Below, in pieces: positions 37,501 to 41,841 of a stretch of DNA of 64,000 nt; the stretch's first letter is position 1, and every line of letters starts with the position of its first letter. The stretch is taken from assembly GCA_949825045.1 (NCBI GenBank), contig OX463832.1, positions 25,538,552 through 25,602,551 of the forward strand, in the 5' to 3' direction. The DNA is from Argyresthia goedartella. Its lineage: Eukaryota; Arthropoda; Insecta; Lepidoptera; Argyresthiidae. The position numbers and the translations under genes were made by a program. Under the pieces are notes generated by a model. It had not been told where the DNA came from. It searched no databases and was given only the letters and a program-made list of their open reading frames with translations.

Positions 37501-40500
37501 TTGGCAATAAGTAGTGAAATTAAGATACAAAACAAGCAATGTAAAATGTAAACTTAGCGAGAACAACATGACATTGTCACTTTAATGTCAATTCGTGACG
37601 AATTTTCCGCGAATGATTTATTTTCGTAACAATGTTTATTTCTTGTGTTTAGAGAAGAAATAATAGTTGGAATGAGACTTACAAGTGATATGTGACACCG
37701 GCGTTCTTGGAGTTCACAATCTCGCTTCTATTTTTGCACGTGAGTATTGCACAGGTCGGCATTTTCGAAAAACAACGGAAATGAGTTCGTCACTGCGGTC
37801 GCCCGGTGACTACCGAGAATTTTAAATATCTAACCTGTCGGAGCTACATTTGTTCGCACGTGCCACGCCCCTCAACCTATCTCTCGATATCTGTGACAGT
37901 ACCCATGTGTGCTCGAGGGGTTAACATAGCTATGTTGTAGTTAAGGTGTGTTTATACGGTAATTAGTGGCTGACTGGTGCAAGCGCGGCCTTAAACTTGT
38001 CAGCTGACAGAGTAATTTTATTTCTCCCAGTAATCGGCGGCGCCTGCGCCTTAGACTCAGAGTGTGCGACGGACAACACGATATGCGAGAGCGAGACAGC
38101 AACATGCCAGTGCAGCGATGACTTCGTCGAATATGAGTCCAATTGCTGGCCAGGTCAGTAAGTTTTCTTTAATTACGACTTAAGCCTCGGTGCACACGGA
38201 CCACAAAATGTCGCCACAAGACGCAGCCACAAGTAGTCGATGGCTGCTTCATTTTCAAGCCTTCATTGCATCAAGCATCATCATATATATCTCCGCGCGG
38301 AAAGATTGAATGCGCTGCTGCTAGTAAAAAAAAAATTATTTATTTATTTATTTAAAATGTCGCAGGTCTAACAGATGACACCGGATGAATGTTGTAAATA
38401 CGGCCAGAAGACTACACATAAAAGTTTCAAAATAAAGTTTCAATTAAAGTATCACGTTGGCGACACTTTAAGTTAAATATTGGCAAATAATTTTGTTTCT
38501 TTATGTACTCTACCCGTATTTACAAATTTTATTGTGAGCTAAAGCAAAAAAAATATTTAGACCACACAACTGAAGTAAAACTTCTTTAGCTCTAATCTAA
38601 TGCTTCAAAACTACATCTCCTGCACTGTGTCTGGCTATGAGAGGAAGAGAGAAAGAAAATGTGCGCGCGCACCTCTCGTTCGCCTCGCCCGATCACACTT
38701 TTCGTAACGCTCTCGTCACGCATTCGCCAGCTTACTCTGGAGTGTAAGCTGGCTAATGCGTGCGTAAAGAAGTTTTACTTCAAAAATGGAGTTTCGTCTA
38801 CAGCGCCATCTGTTGGATTTTGAAAAAACTTACTCTGAAAGTATCCCCTTGATTACACTATCTGCTGTCTCCATTATAAAAGGATTGAAGAAACACGTGA
38901 GTGCGTCGTATTTGTTTCGAAGGTTGACTGAAGTGTGGATAGAGAGGGGTGAGGTTCGCGCTAGCGGCATTCGCAAGCGTTTGCCACGTCGCTGTTTCTG
39001 GTTCCCACGACATAGAGTATCCTAGCGTGGGGCCAGAAGCAATGTGGGTGCCTGTCTGTAAATGTTTATTCGTCGAATGTGTGTTTTTTATAGTCATGTG
39101 CATGTGATGTGAGCGCAACTACATATGCCTCTGCCACCATGTATAGGAAAAGGTAAGACGCTATGTTTTTTTTAACTAAGTCCATTTTCGCCCCCAAAGG
39201 CCTCAATAGTCCACTTGCACCCACAGCGTCGTCCGGCTTCAACGGCACGTGCGAAGTGCCGGCGCAATGCGACGCCGCTCTCGGCCCTGGTAGCATTTGC
39301 GAGGGGGGATACTGCGCGTGCGCCACTACACACCACTACAAAGACACTGGGTGTTGGCTGAGGACTGGTTGGTGACTCAATTTCATTATTATTGACGGTC
39401 TATCATCTATCGCGTGTTTTTTTAGAATAGTTACCCTACTTAACTGAATAGTGGCCAAGAGAAGGCCAAAGATCAGACGGCAGACCACCTGAAGATGGTT
39501 TGATGACAGCGGGAAAAGTAGTATAACAATGAACGCGGGTTGCACGGGACCGAGGAATGATACGATTACTTTAACCTTACCACTCGACACTTCTCAGGTT
39601 TAGTCACTGAAAGTGATAAAGATATCCTGGAAACTTGAAAGGCACAGAGGTGTATCATAAAGGGAAAGTCTGAAAACGGTTATTTGATTTATGATCAAAA
39701 AAATAATGTAAATTTGTACATGAGGAGGTCTAAACTCAACAGTTAGTTCCCTGACAGGTTGTTTCATGATGATTAAATATATATGATATATATATAATTT
39801 CGCGATAATTTCTCTACCTCTAGATTTGTTCGAAGCGTGTTCTCGCAGCAGTGAGTGCTATCTACCTGCGTCACCCGAGCGCGTCGTCTGCCAAAACGGA
39901 ATGTGCCAGTGCCACTTCGATTACCCCTACTCGGAGGCGGACAACACTTGCCGTGAGTGGTGGATCTAAATGGACTAACCAAACTAAAGGCTACTAGCTA
40001 CTTAGGTCAACATGGATCATATCCGCTTAATCAGTTTATCTTGGTAAATTGATTTAATTTTGACATATTTCATTCCTTTTGATTATTTGACAGGTACTAA
40101 ATCGATTACAGACGCTAATTAGCGAATGTCGTGCAAGTGGACCTTAATATGGCAAAGTATGCTGATTTTAAACAGTGCGCTGGTTCAGCAATTTATTCTA
40201 TTTTAAACTATAGTAAGAGTGGTGGTGGTGCCAAGTGGACTAAGTGCCGAGCGGATCCTTGCGGTCCGTAGTACACCTTTATGGTGTTTCCTTGATTTTC
40301 TTAAACACGAAGAAACATTGCTAGGAAATGTCAAGTCTCCGTAACTCCGCGATGGGCTAACGCCCTGATACGCAAATGGAGTTTGTATGTTTTGTTATAA
40401 AATTAAAGTAATATTTTTCTTTTCAGAATCCCATGCATCATCACTCGTTGGAAGTTTCACGGTCCTCATAAGTTCAATCGGTTACATTATTTATAACTTA

Positions 40501-40506
40501 AGTTAG
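7508..40506 (+). CDS. EB-module cysteine-rich protein gene, ten exons visible (5' incomplete)
   Basis: Host gene model assembled from short exons with consensus splice sites. Together they encode about 439 residues in repeated six-cysteine modules of the form C-x4-C-x(5-11)-C-x(3-8)-C-x-C-x(9-14)-C, matching the EB module family of secreted or surface invertebrate proteins. Insect relatives are often automatically named prion-like Q/N-rich-domain protein 25, which says nothing about function. All internal exons are phase 1-1 and divisible by three. The last exon has a hydrophobic tail, suggesting a GPI-anchored cell-surface protein. The first exon seen starts mid-codon, so upstream exons with a signal peptide exist outside or undetected. 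Introns hold most of the transposons in the window. The biological role is unknown. Confidence 0.8.
7915..8115 (+). CDS. EB gene exon 2
   Basis: Acceptor ctccag before 7915 and donor g|gtgaga after 8115; 67 residues. A polar linker (about 28 residues, rich in T, E, K, S) precedes a six-cysteine module with [17 protein letters not shown]. The linker is longer than in the other exons, so an alternative inner acceptor is possible, but the reading frame is open throughout. Confidence 0.75.
8344..8466 (+). CDS. EB gene exon 3
   Basis: Acceptor ttcacag before 8344 and donor g|gtagtc after 8466 (weaker than consensus); 41 residues beginning [11 protein letters not shown] and containing [13 protein letters not shown]. 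It has four cysteines, lacking the first pair of a full module, so it may be a decayed or partial unit. Confidence 0.7.
8467..9239. other. Intron between exons 3 and 4, left part
   Basis: No gene seen. The sequence is AT-rich up to about 8930. A GC-richer stretch at 8940-9090 (cccctcgctatatttgaggg, partly self-complementary) has no recognisable identity. Confidence 0.45.
9240..9460 (-). mobile_element. LINE 3' remnant beside exon 4
   Basis: Minus-strand translation gives [17 protein letters not shown] and [11 protein letters not shown], matching the same C-terminal LINE region as 6255-7080 and 59455-60470. The remnant ends about 30 bases before the acceptor of host exon 4, so its sequence makes up the distal part of that intron. 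Confidence 0.7.
9492..9659 (+). CDS. EB gene exon 4
   Basis: Acceptor tcccacag before 9492 and donor g|gtgagt after 9659; 56 residues with six cysteines ([22 protein letters not shown]). The base composition is strongly GC-rich (runs of gcggcgcgcc) compared with its introns. The next exon is 14 kb away because of a nested transposon. Confidence 0.8.
9660..10126. other. Intron 4 left part
   Basis: No gene. Sequence up to the left terminal repeat of the hAT transposon. The last 15 bases (ggctagcccctgct) belong to a short repeat also seen at 7680 and 40350, and include the hAT target duplication. Confidence 0.5.
10268..10825 (-). repeat. BEL copy 1, 3' LTR
   Basis: On the minus strand it starts TGTTTAATATTTATGC and ends GTGGAATTAATCA. 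The purine-rich GGGCGGGTGAC immediately precedes it on the minus strand and is the likely plus-strand priming site. Confidence 0.92.
10857..11642 (-). pseudogene. BEL copy 1 integrase C-terminal part
   Basis: A 261-residue frame holding the later integrase core and C-terminal domain: [10 protein letters not shown] (second catalytic Asp), [14 protein letters not shown] (catalytic Glu), [22 protein letters not shown] and the DUF5641-type tail [18 protein letters not shown]...RWRRGRIV. Its natural beginning is cut off by the hAT MITE at 11655-12218; the upstream part of the domain continues beyond that insert. The frame ends at RLPID just before the 3' LTR, like its relatives at 36434 and 55813. 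Confidence 0.9.
11655..12218. mobile_element. hAT-type MITE inside BEL integrase
   Basis: 564-bp non-coding insert. Its ends are CAGTGCTGCAAA (11655-11666) and the inverse TTTGCAGCACTG (12207-12218). The 8 bases actgcctt flank both sides (11647-11654 and 12219-12226). Terminal CAGTG and an 8-bp duplication are hAT hallmarks. The terminal repeats differ from the large hAT at 10127, so it was moved by another family. Removing the insert plus one duplication copy rejoins the integrase frame. An internal hairpin (ccctttcgttt / aaacgaaaggg) lies near 11855-11888. Confidence 0.88.
12207..12496 (-). pseudogene. BEL copy 1 integrase N-terminal core
   Basis: Reading leftwards from 12496, this frame contains [13 protein letters not shown], a zinc-binding-like [20 protein letters not shown] (first catalytic Asp) and [10 protein letters not shown], then runs into the MITE. 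An in-frame TGA just upstream (within 12530-12532) separates it from the RNase H/integrase segment. Compared with the copy at 54098-54973, the TGA replaces an arginine codon before the conserved His-Ile motif. Confidence 0.85.
12530..13387 (-). pseudogene. BEL copy 1 RNase H and integrase zinc region
   Basis: A 285-residue segment: [58 protein letters not shown], and later [21 protein letters not shown] and HPLLLP. These are standard blocks of the Pao RNase H and the H2C2 region leading into integrase. It is in frame with the RT segment to its right but separated by a stop at 13424-13426, and with the integrase segment to its left by a TGA at 12530-12532. Confidence 0.88.
13424..15004 (-). 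pseudogene. BEL copy 1 reverse transcriptase (Pao type)
   Basis: A 526-residue frame. It begins with the end of the protease region ([13 protein letters not shown]). RT follows: [48 protein letters not shown] and the catalytic YVDDI box ([14 protein letters not shown]), then Peptidase_A17-type sequence ([39 protein letters not shown]) and [15 protein letters not shown] stop at 13424-13426 ends it in the RNase H region, and a TAA at 15008-15010 separates it from the protease piece. Both stops are in frame with the neighbours, so they are nonsense changes, not frameshifts. Confidence 0.9.
15008..15419 (-). pseudogene. BEL copy 1 protease segment
   Basis: Contains [15 protein letters not shown], the DSG active site of the DUF1758/retropepsin-like protease in BEL/Pao, and the RRLGI...IRGIGN strip. 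The upstream extension (15293-15419) is the gag-pol linker with one stop (TAG near 15307). It is cut off at about 15420 by the LINE; the rest of the linker is at 18117-18298. Confidence 0.8.
15420..17896 (+). CDS. LINE ORF2: endonuclease (partial) and reverse transcriptase
   Basis: About 825 residues of an open frame with no stop. The apurinic-like endonuclease C-terminal part shows [12 protein letters not shown] and [14 protein letters not shown] follows: [72 protein letters not shown] and the catalytic YADDMVVL. The C-terminal part has [10 protein letters not shown] and [11 protein letters not shown]. It nicks DNA and copies its own RNA at the target. The family is CR1/Jockey-like; I cannot name it further. 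The endonuclease N-terminus with its catalytic Asn/Glu is missing, so it is not autonomous despite the open frame. Confidence 0.85.
15420..18116 (+). mobile_element. LINE inserted in BEL copy 1
   Basis: 5'-truncated non-LTR retrotransposon in the opposite orientation to BEL. Boundaries come from comparing the BEL linker with the intact one at 51836-51990: host-element sequence resumes at ggcccctcgcc (18117). The 3' end is A-rich (aaataaattgataaataaaataata), following the stop at 17896 and a GT-rich trailer at 17940-18010. About ten bases of target seem lost rather than duplicated. LINE fusion with the BEL sequence creates the artificial upstream extension of its reading frame. Confidence 0.85.
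18117..18298 (-). pseudogene. BEL copy 1 gag-pol linker
   Basis: The pol-frame sequence ([11 protein letters not shown]... to ...GEGPII) overlaps the last bases of gag in another frame, so pol is reached by a frameshift, as in the copies at 35532 and 51631. It breaks off at the LINE boundary 18116/18117. Confidence 0.7.
18279..19160 (-). pseudogene. BEL copy 1 gag with internal deletion
   Basis: The 293-residue frame starts [20 protein letters not shown]. It holds a helical N-terminal region (to about residue 95), then a proline/glycine stretch [14 protein letters not shown] and a zinc-knuckle region ([40 protein letters not shown]). Compared with copy 2 (34332-35390) it lacks about 200 residues of the central DUF1759 capsid region. 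The junction lies in a C/G homopolymer (plus strand 18801-18830), suggesting slippage or recombination between poly-C tracts. The frame stayed open, but the protein is unlikely to form particles. Confidence 0.85.
19161..19869 (-). other. BEL copy 1 leader (5' UTR) with primer-binding region
   Basis: Sequence between the 5' LTR and gag. Next to the LTR, the minus strand reads TTTTGGTAGCAGGCGCGG; copies 2 and 3 have TTTGGTAGC in the same place, so this is the likely tRNA primer site. The remainder is AT-rich and shared with 33404-34102. Confidence 0.75.
19870..20428 (-). repeat. BEL copy 1, 5' LTR
   Basis: Almost identical to 10268-10825. It contains the short frames mirrored at 10348-10822, which are not genes. 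It is followed on the right by the duplication tatat. Confidence 0.92.
20473..23080 (-). pseudogene. hAT transposase, ZMYM1/P52rIPK-like, broken
   Basis: Pieces on the minus strand, N- to C-terminus. About 22940-23080: basic start with [13 protein letters not shown]. About 22560-22870: [18 protein letters not shown] and a TTF zinc-finger-like region with C and W residues. About 22050-22330: [16 protein letters not shown], matching the DUF4371 region. 21396-21977: [14 protein letters not shown] and [22 protein letters not shown] blocks of the RNase H-like core. 21157-21474 and 20740-21141: [21 protein letters not shown]. 20473-20660: a C-terminal dimerisation-type end with [15 protein letters not shown]. 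Several frameshifts and stops and a 67-bp LINE tail (22872-22938) make it non-functional. It would excise and reinsert DNA at 8-bp sites. Confidence 0.8.
22872..22938 (+). mobile_element. Minimal LINE 3' tail inside the hAT gene
   Basis: atgacggatctaagtgatg and the following bases up to the (TTTTGA)n tail match 60396-60462 almost exactly. It is an extremely truncated insertion of the LINE family represented at 59455-60470, and it splits the N-terminal part of the hAT transposase. Confidence 0.82.
23691..23837 (+). CDS. EB gene exon 5
   Basis: Acceptor ttgtttctag before 23691 and donor g|gtaagt after 23837; 49 residues starting [15 protein letters not shown] with six cysteines and VCACPDGLQ. 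It is separated from exon 4 by the nested hAT/BEL stack. Confidence 0.82.
23838..24515. other. Intron 5, left part
   Basis: No coding exon. AT-rich. An imperfect palindrome (tatttatattttgac ... gtcaaaatttataaata) lies at 24295-24355. A GC patch at 24395-24425 precedes the Crypton-like gene and may belong to its promoter. Confidence 0.45.
24516..28522 (+). CDS. Crypton-like tyrosine recombinase, two exons
   Basis: Exon 1 ends at 24929 (ACACAG|gtcagt) and exon 2 runs 27746-28522 (ttttcag|GTCGC), phase 0. From ATG 24516 there is an in-frame TAG at 24609-24611; from ATG 24615 the joined frame is open for about 363 residues. The N-terminal part is helical and core-binding-like ([21 protein letters not shown]). 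The catalytic part has GACRRQEL (first Arg), a conserved Lys region, GHSFRRT (H-x-x-R), GGWRS and ESYI (nucleophile Tyr). These are the residues of tyrosine recombinases used by Cryptons. It could be a live transposon or a domesticated copy. It sits in sense orientation within an EB gene intron. Confidence 0.75.
25062..27735 (+). mobile_element. LINE within the Crypton-like intron
   Basis: 5'-truncated non-LTR retrotransposon. It starts within the endonuclease ([19 protein letters not shown] at about 25066) and ends with gtgcaataaagt and an (ATTC)n tail at 27709-27735. The tail lies directly before the Crypton-like splice acceptor, so it now forms part of the pyrimidine-rich stretch. Fragments of the same 3' end occur at 30717-31165 and 62590-62765. 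Confidence 0.85.
25109..27409 (+). CDS. LINE ORF2: endonuclease remnant and reverse transcriptase
   Basis: 766-residue open frame. The start of the endonuclease is missing; the remaining part includes [12 protein letters not shown] and FHDLVYLSY (the usual SDH position reads FHD). Linker: [83 protein letters not shown] and YADDLQIY as catalytic box. C-terminal: [29 protein letters not shown] ending. Typical of Jockey/CR1-group LINEs. The RT is intact by inspection, but without a full endonuclease or ORF1 the copy is dead on its own. Confidence 0.85.
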   Translation: MHILPLNATHFQPHCTPSLLDIMITSNVDKVAAHGQFNSPFSFHDLVYLSYKVRPPKSRGKFIFARSFRGIDPTVLKSDAALIDWSPVITSETVDDKIHHFNTIILGLYDKHAPVKKVRVKHLPAPWLSDPIKRLMAKKNRAKSFYKKDPTDENFAAFKCLRNRCNHMCRAAKRRHIYECIENYTPAQVWKFLRTLGVGKSQNQLVGDVDLNGLNSFFSDPPVVMNPSVKNATLHSLRSKPSPTTTPFDFSLVEIDTVKKAVLAISSKAVGDDSICSRMINSILDFLLPAITHIVNFSLSQCSFPNVWKKALVIPLPKTSNPSSFKDYRPISILPFLSKVLESIVHTQLSSYLSSNRLLNQFQSGFRPGHSTVSALLKVTDDIESAMDIKQITVLALLDFSSAFNCVDFDILVEILKSLNVCSAAASWFGSYLRGRQQRIRSEETSTEWCDLSSGVPQGGILSPLLFSVFINSISDAISSSYHLYADDLQIYRHFSPSDMISSVGALNDDLENIRGWALSHGLLVNPSKSQAMIVGSRHSHSVLQHLPLVPVTYDGTIIPYSTKAKNLGVIFDNQLSWSAHVCEVSRRVFATFHSLRRLQNFLPRHTKITLAQSLLLPLIDYADVSWISANEEQLNKLERLQNLGIRFVFGLRKYDHVSQCRRELQWLPIRLRRDTHVLILLFNILHNPRYPSFLRDRFEFLSSDRSRRSNTRSLLATPQHNSVAYGQGFRISAIRLWNKLPSAIRDSPSLNVFKIRLKDHYLSLS
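28601..28679. repeat. Inverted repeat downstream of the Crypton-like gene
   Basis: TTGGTCATTACACT (28601-28614) and its inverse AGTGTAATGACCAA (28666-28679) enclose a smaller hairpin (taagcc ... ggctta). It may be the end structure of the Crypton-like element or a separate small element. Confidence 0.6.
28720..29006 (-). repeat. Unclassified repeat, left copy of an inverted pair
   Basis: The reverse complement aligns over its length with 31911-32228, with shared phrases such as ggacgcagtaaagagggtt and ggtcgaacatgcggttcct. No protein was recognised. It is probably a fragment of a transposon 3' region. Confidence 0.7.
29160..29570. mobile_element. Fold-back MITE before exon 6
   Basis: Inverted ends gatagtcaaaaccgtt (29178-29193) and aacggttttgactatc (29542-29557), plus a second inner pair (gttgatcaactatcgaca / tgtcgatagttgaccaac). 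It is about 400 bp and non-coding. A target duplication could not be defined. Confidence 0.7.
29717..29833 (+). CDS. EB gene exon 6
   Basis: Acceptor tcaccag before 29717 and donor a|gtaagt after 29833; 39 residues [15 protein letters not shown]... with six cysteines and [10 protein letters not shown]. The reading frame is also open upstream to an ATG at 29605, which would encode a hydrophobic, signal-like start ([10 protein letters not shown]). Confidence 0.8.
29930..30115 (-). mobile_element. tRNA-derived SINE
   Basis: On the minus strand the B-box GGTTCGAATCC (30057-30068 on plus) is perfect and sits in a T-arm-like CCGGG...CCCGG stem. A degenerate A-box-like start lies about 45 bases upstream near 30110. 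The body runs leftwards past the conserved ctgggtttatg. It does not fold as a complete tRNA gene, so it is a SINE head, not a functional tRNA. Confidence 0.7.
30415..30481. repeat. 15-bp hairpin
   Basis: aagccaaaacctgtg (30415-30429) is repeated inverted at 30467-30481 around a 37-base loop. No T-run follows; significance unknown. Confidence 0.7.
30644..30693 (-). mobile_element. RTE-type LINE tail
   Basis: Reverse strand gives cccagcagtgggatgacaag followed by GATGATG repeats, the usual 3' end of RTE-like LINEs of insects. Only the tail remains. Confidence 0.65.
30717..31165 (+). mobile_element. LINE 3' fragment related to 25062-27735
   Basis: Translation [20 protein letters not shown] matches the C-terminal region of the 25109-27409 frame. 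The trailer (ggtttgctggaagaaat, gacaagctcgcc, gtgcaataaag) matches 27605-27715. It is preceded directly by the RTE tail. Confidence 0.75.
31275..31530 (-). mobile_element. RTE-type LINE 3' fragment
   Basis: The minus-strand translation shows [16 protein letters not shown] and ends with the gtgggatgacaag and GATGATGATG tail. It is homologous to 32410-32535. Confidence 0.7.
31646..31665. repeat. (CGG)n microsatellite
   Basis: About six to seven uninterrupted CGG units. The surrounding 31666-31910 has no gene. Confidence 0.85.
31911..32228 (+). repeat. Unclassified repeat, right copy of an inverted pair
   Basis: Aligns in reverse complement with 28720-29006. It has an extra T-run at about 32096-32106. 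No conserved protein frame was recognised. Confidence 0.7.
32410..32535 (+). mobile_element. RTE-type LINE 3' end
   Basis: Encodes [20 protein letters not shown] followed by AQQWDDKG and a stop, then GATGATGAA repeats. This is the diagnostic C-terminus and tail of RTE LINEs. It is truncated at its 5' side within the last 40 codons. Confidence 0.8.
32859..33403 (+). repeat. BEL copy 2, 5' LTR
   Basis: Begins TGTTTAATATTTATGC and ends GTGGAATTAAACA. It is followed by the TTTGGTAGCAGGCGC primer site. Confidence 0.92.
33404..34102 (+). other. BEL copy 2 leader
   Basis: 5' UTR homologous to 19161-19869 in copy 1, including ggtagaacgtcgggttc. No gene. Confidence 0.8.
34103..35390 (+). pseudogene. 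BEL copy 2 gag, frameshifted
   Basis: The first frame (34103-34441, [20 protein letters not shown] start) covers the helical N-terminus. After a run of ten C bases at 34429-34438 the protein continues in another frame (open to 35390). This part has the DUF1759 capsid region ([49 protein letters not shown]) and three zinc knuckles ([40 protein letters not shown]). The homopolymer explains the shift. A small deletion after GRTQ changes the end relative to copy 1. Confidence 0.88.
35532..36434 (+). pseudogene. BEL copy 2 linker-integrase fusion
   Basis: 300-residue open frame created by deletion: the first about 38 residues are the gag-pol linker ([18 protein letters not shown]), and from residue 40 it is integrase ([20 protein letters not shown]). 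It keeps [10 protein letters not shown] and [10 protein letters not shown] (second and third catalytic residues) and the DUF5641-type tail, but lacks the zinc domain and first catalytic Asp, so it cannot integrate DNA. The frame through the junction is open, which may be chance. Confidence 0.88.
36466..37011 (+). repeat. BEL copy 2, 3' LTR
   Basis: Nearly identical to 32859-33403. It is preceded by GGGCGGGTGAC, the likely polypurine primer. Confidence 0.92.
37012..38030. other. Intron between exons 6 and 7, right part
   Basis: No gene. A 12-bp inverted repeat ctttgcctctct (37063-37074) / agagaggcaaag (37107-37118) makes a hairpin. The rest is unremarkable AT-rich sequence ending in the acceptor of exon 7. 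Confidence 0.5.
38031..38153 (+). CDS. EB gene exon 7
   Basis: Acceptor tttctcccag before 38031 and donor g|gtcagt after 38153; 41 residues with six cysteines ([23 protein letters not shown]). Confidence 0.82.
38571..38782. mobile_element. Short MITE in intron 7
   Basis: 18-bp perfect terminal inverted repeats tgaagtaaaacttcttta (38571-38588) and inverse (38765-38782); total 212 bp. An inner palindrome (cagcttactc/gagtgtaagctg) lies at 38728-38750. No coding. Target duplication not clear. Confidence 0.75.
39227..39367 (+). CDS. EB gene exon 8
   Basis: Preferred acceptor cacccacag before 39227; an alternative ccaaag before 39200 gives the same phase and nine more residues. Donor g|gttggt after 39367 is non-optimal but is the only one keeping phase 1. 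It encodes 47 residues with six cysteines ([21 protein letters not shown]). Confidence 0.75.
39824..39952 (+). CDS. EB gene exon 9
   Basis: Acceptor ctacctctag before 39824 and donor c|gtgagt after 39952; 43 residues with six cysteines ([25 protein letters not shown]). Confidence 0.82.
40427..40506 (+). CDS. EB gene last exon with hydrophobic tail
   Basis: Acceptor tcttttcag before 40427; stop TAG at 40504-40506. Encodes a short serine-rich stretch (SHASSLVGS) followed by [15 protein letters not shown] and the end. A small-residue cluster followed by a hydrophobic C-terminus with no cytoplasmic tail is the layout of a GPI-attachment signal; a short membrane anchor is the alternative. Confidence 0.78.
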
Positions 40507-40716
40507 AACCTAGAACTGTGAGTGCCACCAAATGAAAATTCGTATGGGTAGTCAAAGTTATTCAGAGAATAGATTTAATTCTCCTTCTTAATGGTGGCAA
40601 TAAGAAACGATGTGGCTCGGCCACGCTGCTTATTAGTGGTGCATGGCTCATTAAATTTTATTTATTAAATCCGCTGCTTGCTAAGATAAAATATCAAATG
40701 CTGTATCAAAATATGT

Positions 40717-40722
40717 AATAAA
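40717..40722 (+). promoter_or_regulatory. Polyadenylation signal of the EB gene
   Basis: AATAAA about 210 bases after the stop codon; the first canonical signal in the 3' UTR, followed by a GT-containing stretch (gttactaatgttgg). Confidence 0.65.
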
Positions 40723-40739
40723 CAGTTACTAATGTTGGA

Positions 40740-41169
40740 GCAAAAAGTTTCATTCAACTGAGGTTAGGTTAGGTTCGAAAACACGTCACATGATCTTTCA
40801 AATACACACTGGCAAAACTAACCTCAAATAAGGTTAGCATGCCATATAATATGAGAAGAAGTATAGTCTCTTAAACTGTTAATGCGCTTCTTTTAAATCT
40901 TCGCCAGATGTCGTATCCCGATAACACCCGAATCATATACTCGTATGAGCCCTAAACATTGCATTTGCAATTTGTATCTTGTTCCTTCCTCCTTCACTGA
41001 GAAAAGTGGGTGTGCTGTGCATACATATTTATTTATTAATATTTACTCACGGTATTTATATTATTTATTTATCCATTGAAATTATGTATACAGAAAGTAT
41101 TACTACACATAATTATCTAAATTTAATTGCTTATCTTAACAAATAAAAAAACATGTTTATGACAATTAG
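40740..41169. other. Downstream flank of the EB gene
   Basis: No gene. Short aggttaggttagg at 40758-40775 resembles two to three telomere-type units by chance or as relic. Confidence 0.4.
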
Positions 41170-41841
41170 AAATCCTGTCAATCAACAAAATGGGGCATAC
41201 AGGGATACAGGTTAGACCTAGTGTGGGACCCAGAAGTAATTTGTAATTTTGACTACGTTTTTGATAATATTTATTTTTATTTTTGAATTGTTCGAAATAA
41301 ATAGAAGTCAATGTCATAAAAGTAGAGAGCTATCTTGTATGAACTTTATGAACAAAAAATCTATTACTTTGATGAAATTTTTCATGACTATGTTAAAAAA
41401 TATTCGAAAACTTTCAAGTTGGTTTGTAGAACTGCAAAATACTAAACACTTTACACATTAATAGAAAAATACAAAATTCAAATAATAAAATGTTTGGCAA
41501 ATAACAAACCGTGAAACTGGCAAAGTTATACCAAGGGATAATGATTTCTGCCTAAAGATAGGTGATGATATTTTTAAATCCAACGCTGATGTTGCTGGAG
41601 ATTTCGAAACATTCTTCACCAATGTACCCACAATAGATCATGTAAATTCATCTCCATATGAAGCACAGACTTTATTAAAAATCAACACTAATGTATGTAT
41701 AGATATATTTAAAATTTCTATCCCCAGGACATTGTTAAAACGTTTAAATTACTTAACTTAAAAAATACTGAAGACCTGTGGGGTATATCAGTCAAAGTCA
41801 TTGGTTCAGTAATTCTAGTTATACCCCACACTTAGCATATA

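Noticed and set aside
40758..40775. Telomere-type aggttaggtt
   Set aside because: Only two to three units; may be chance, unlike the array at 58901-58950.
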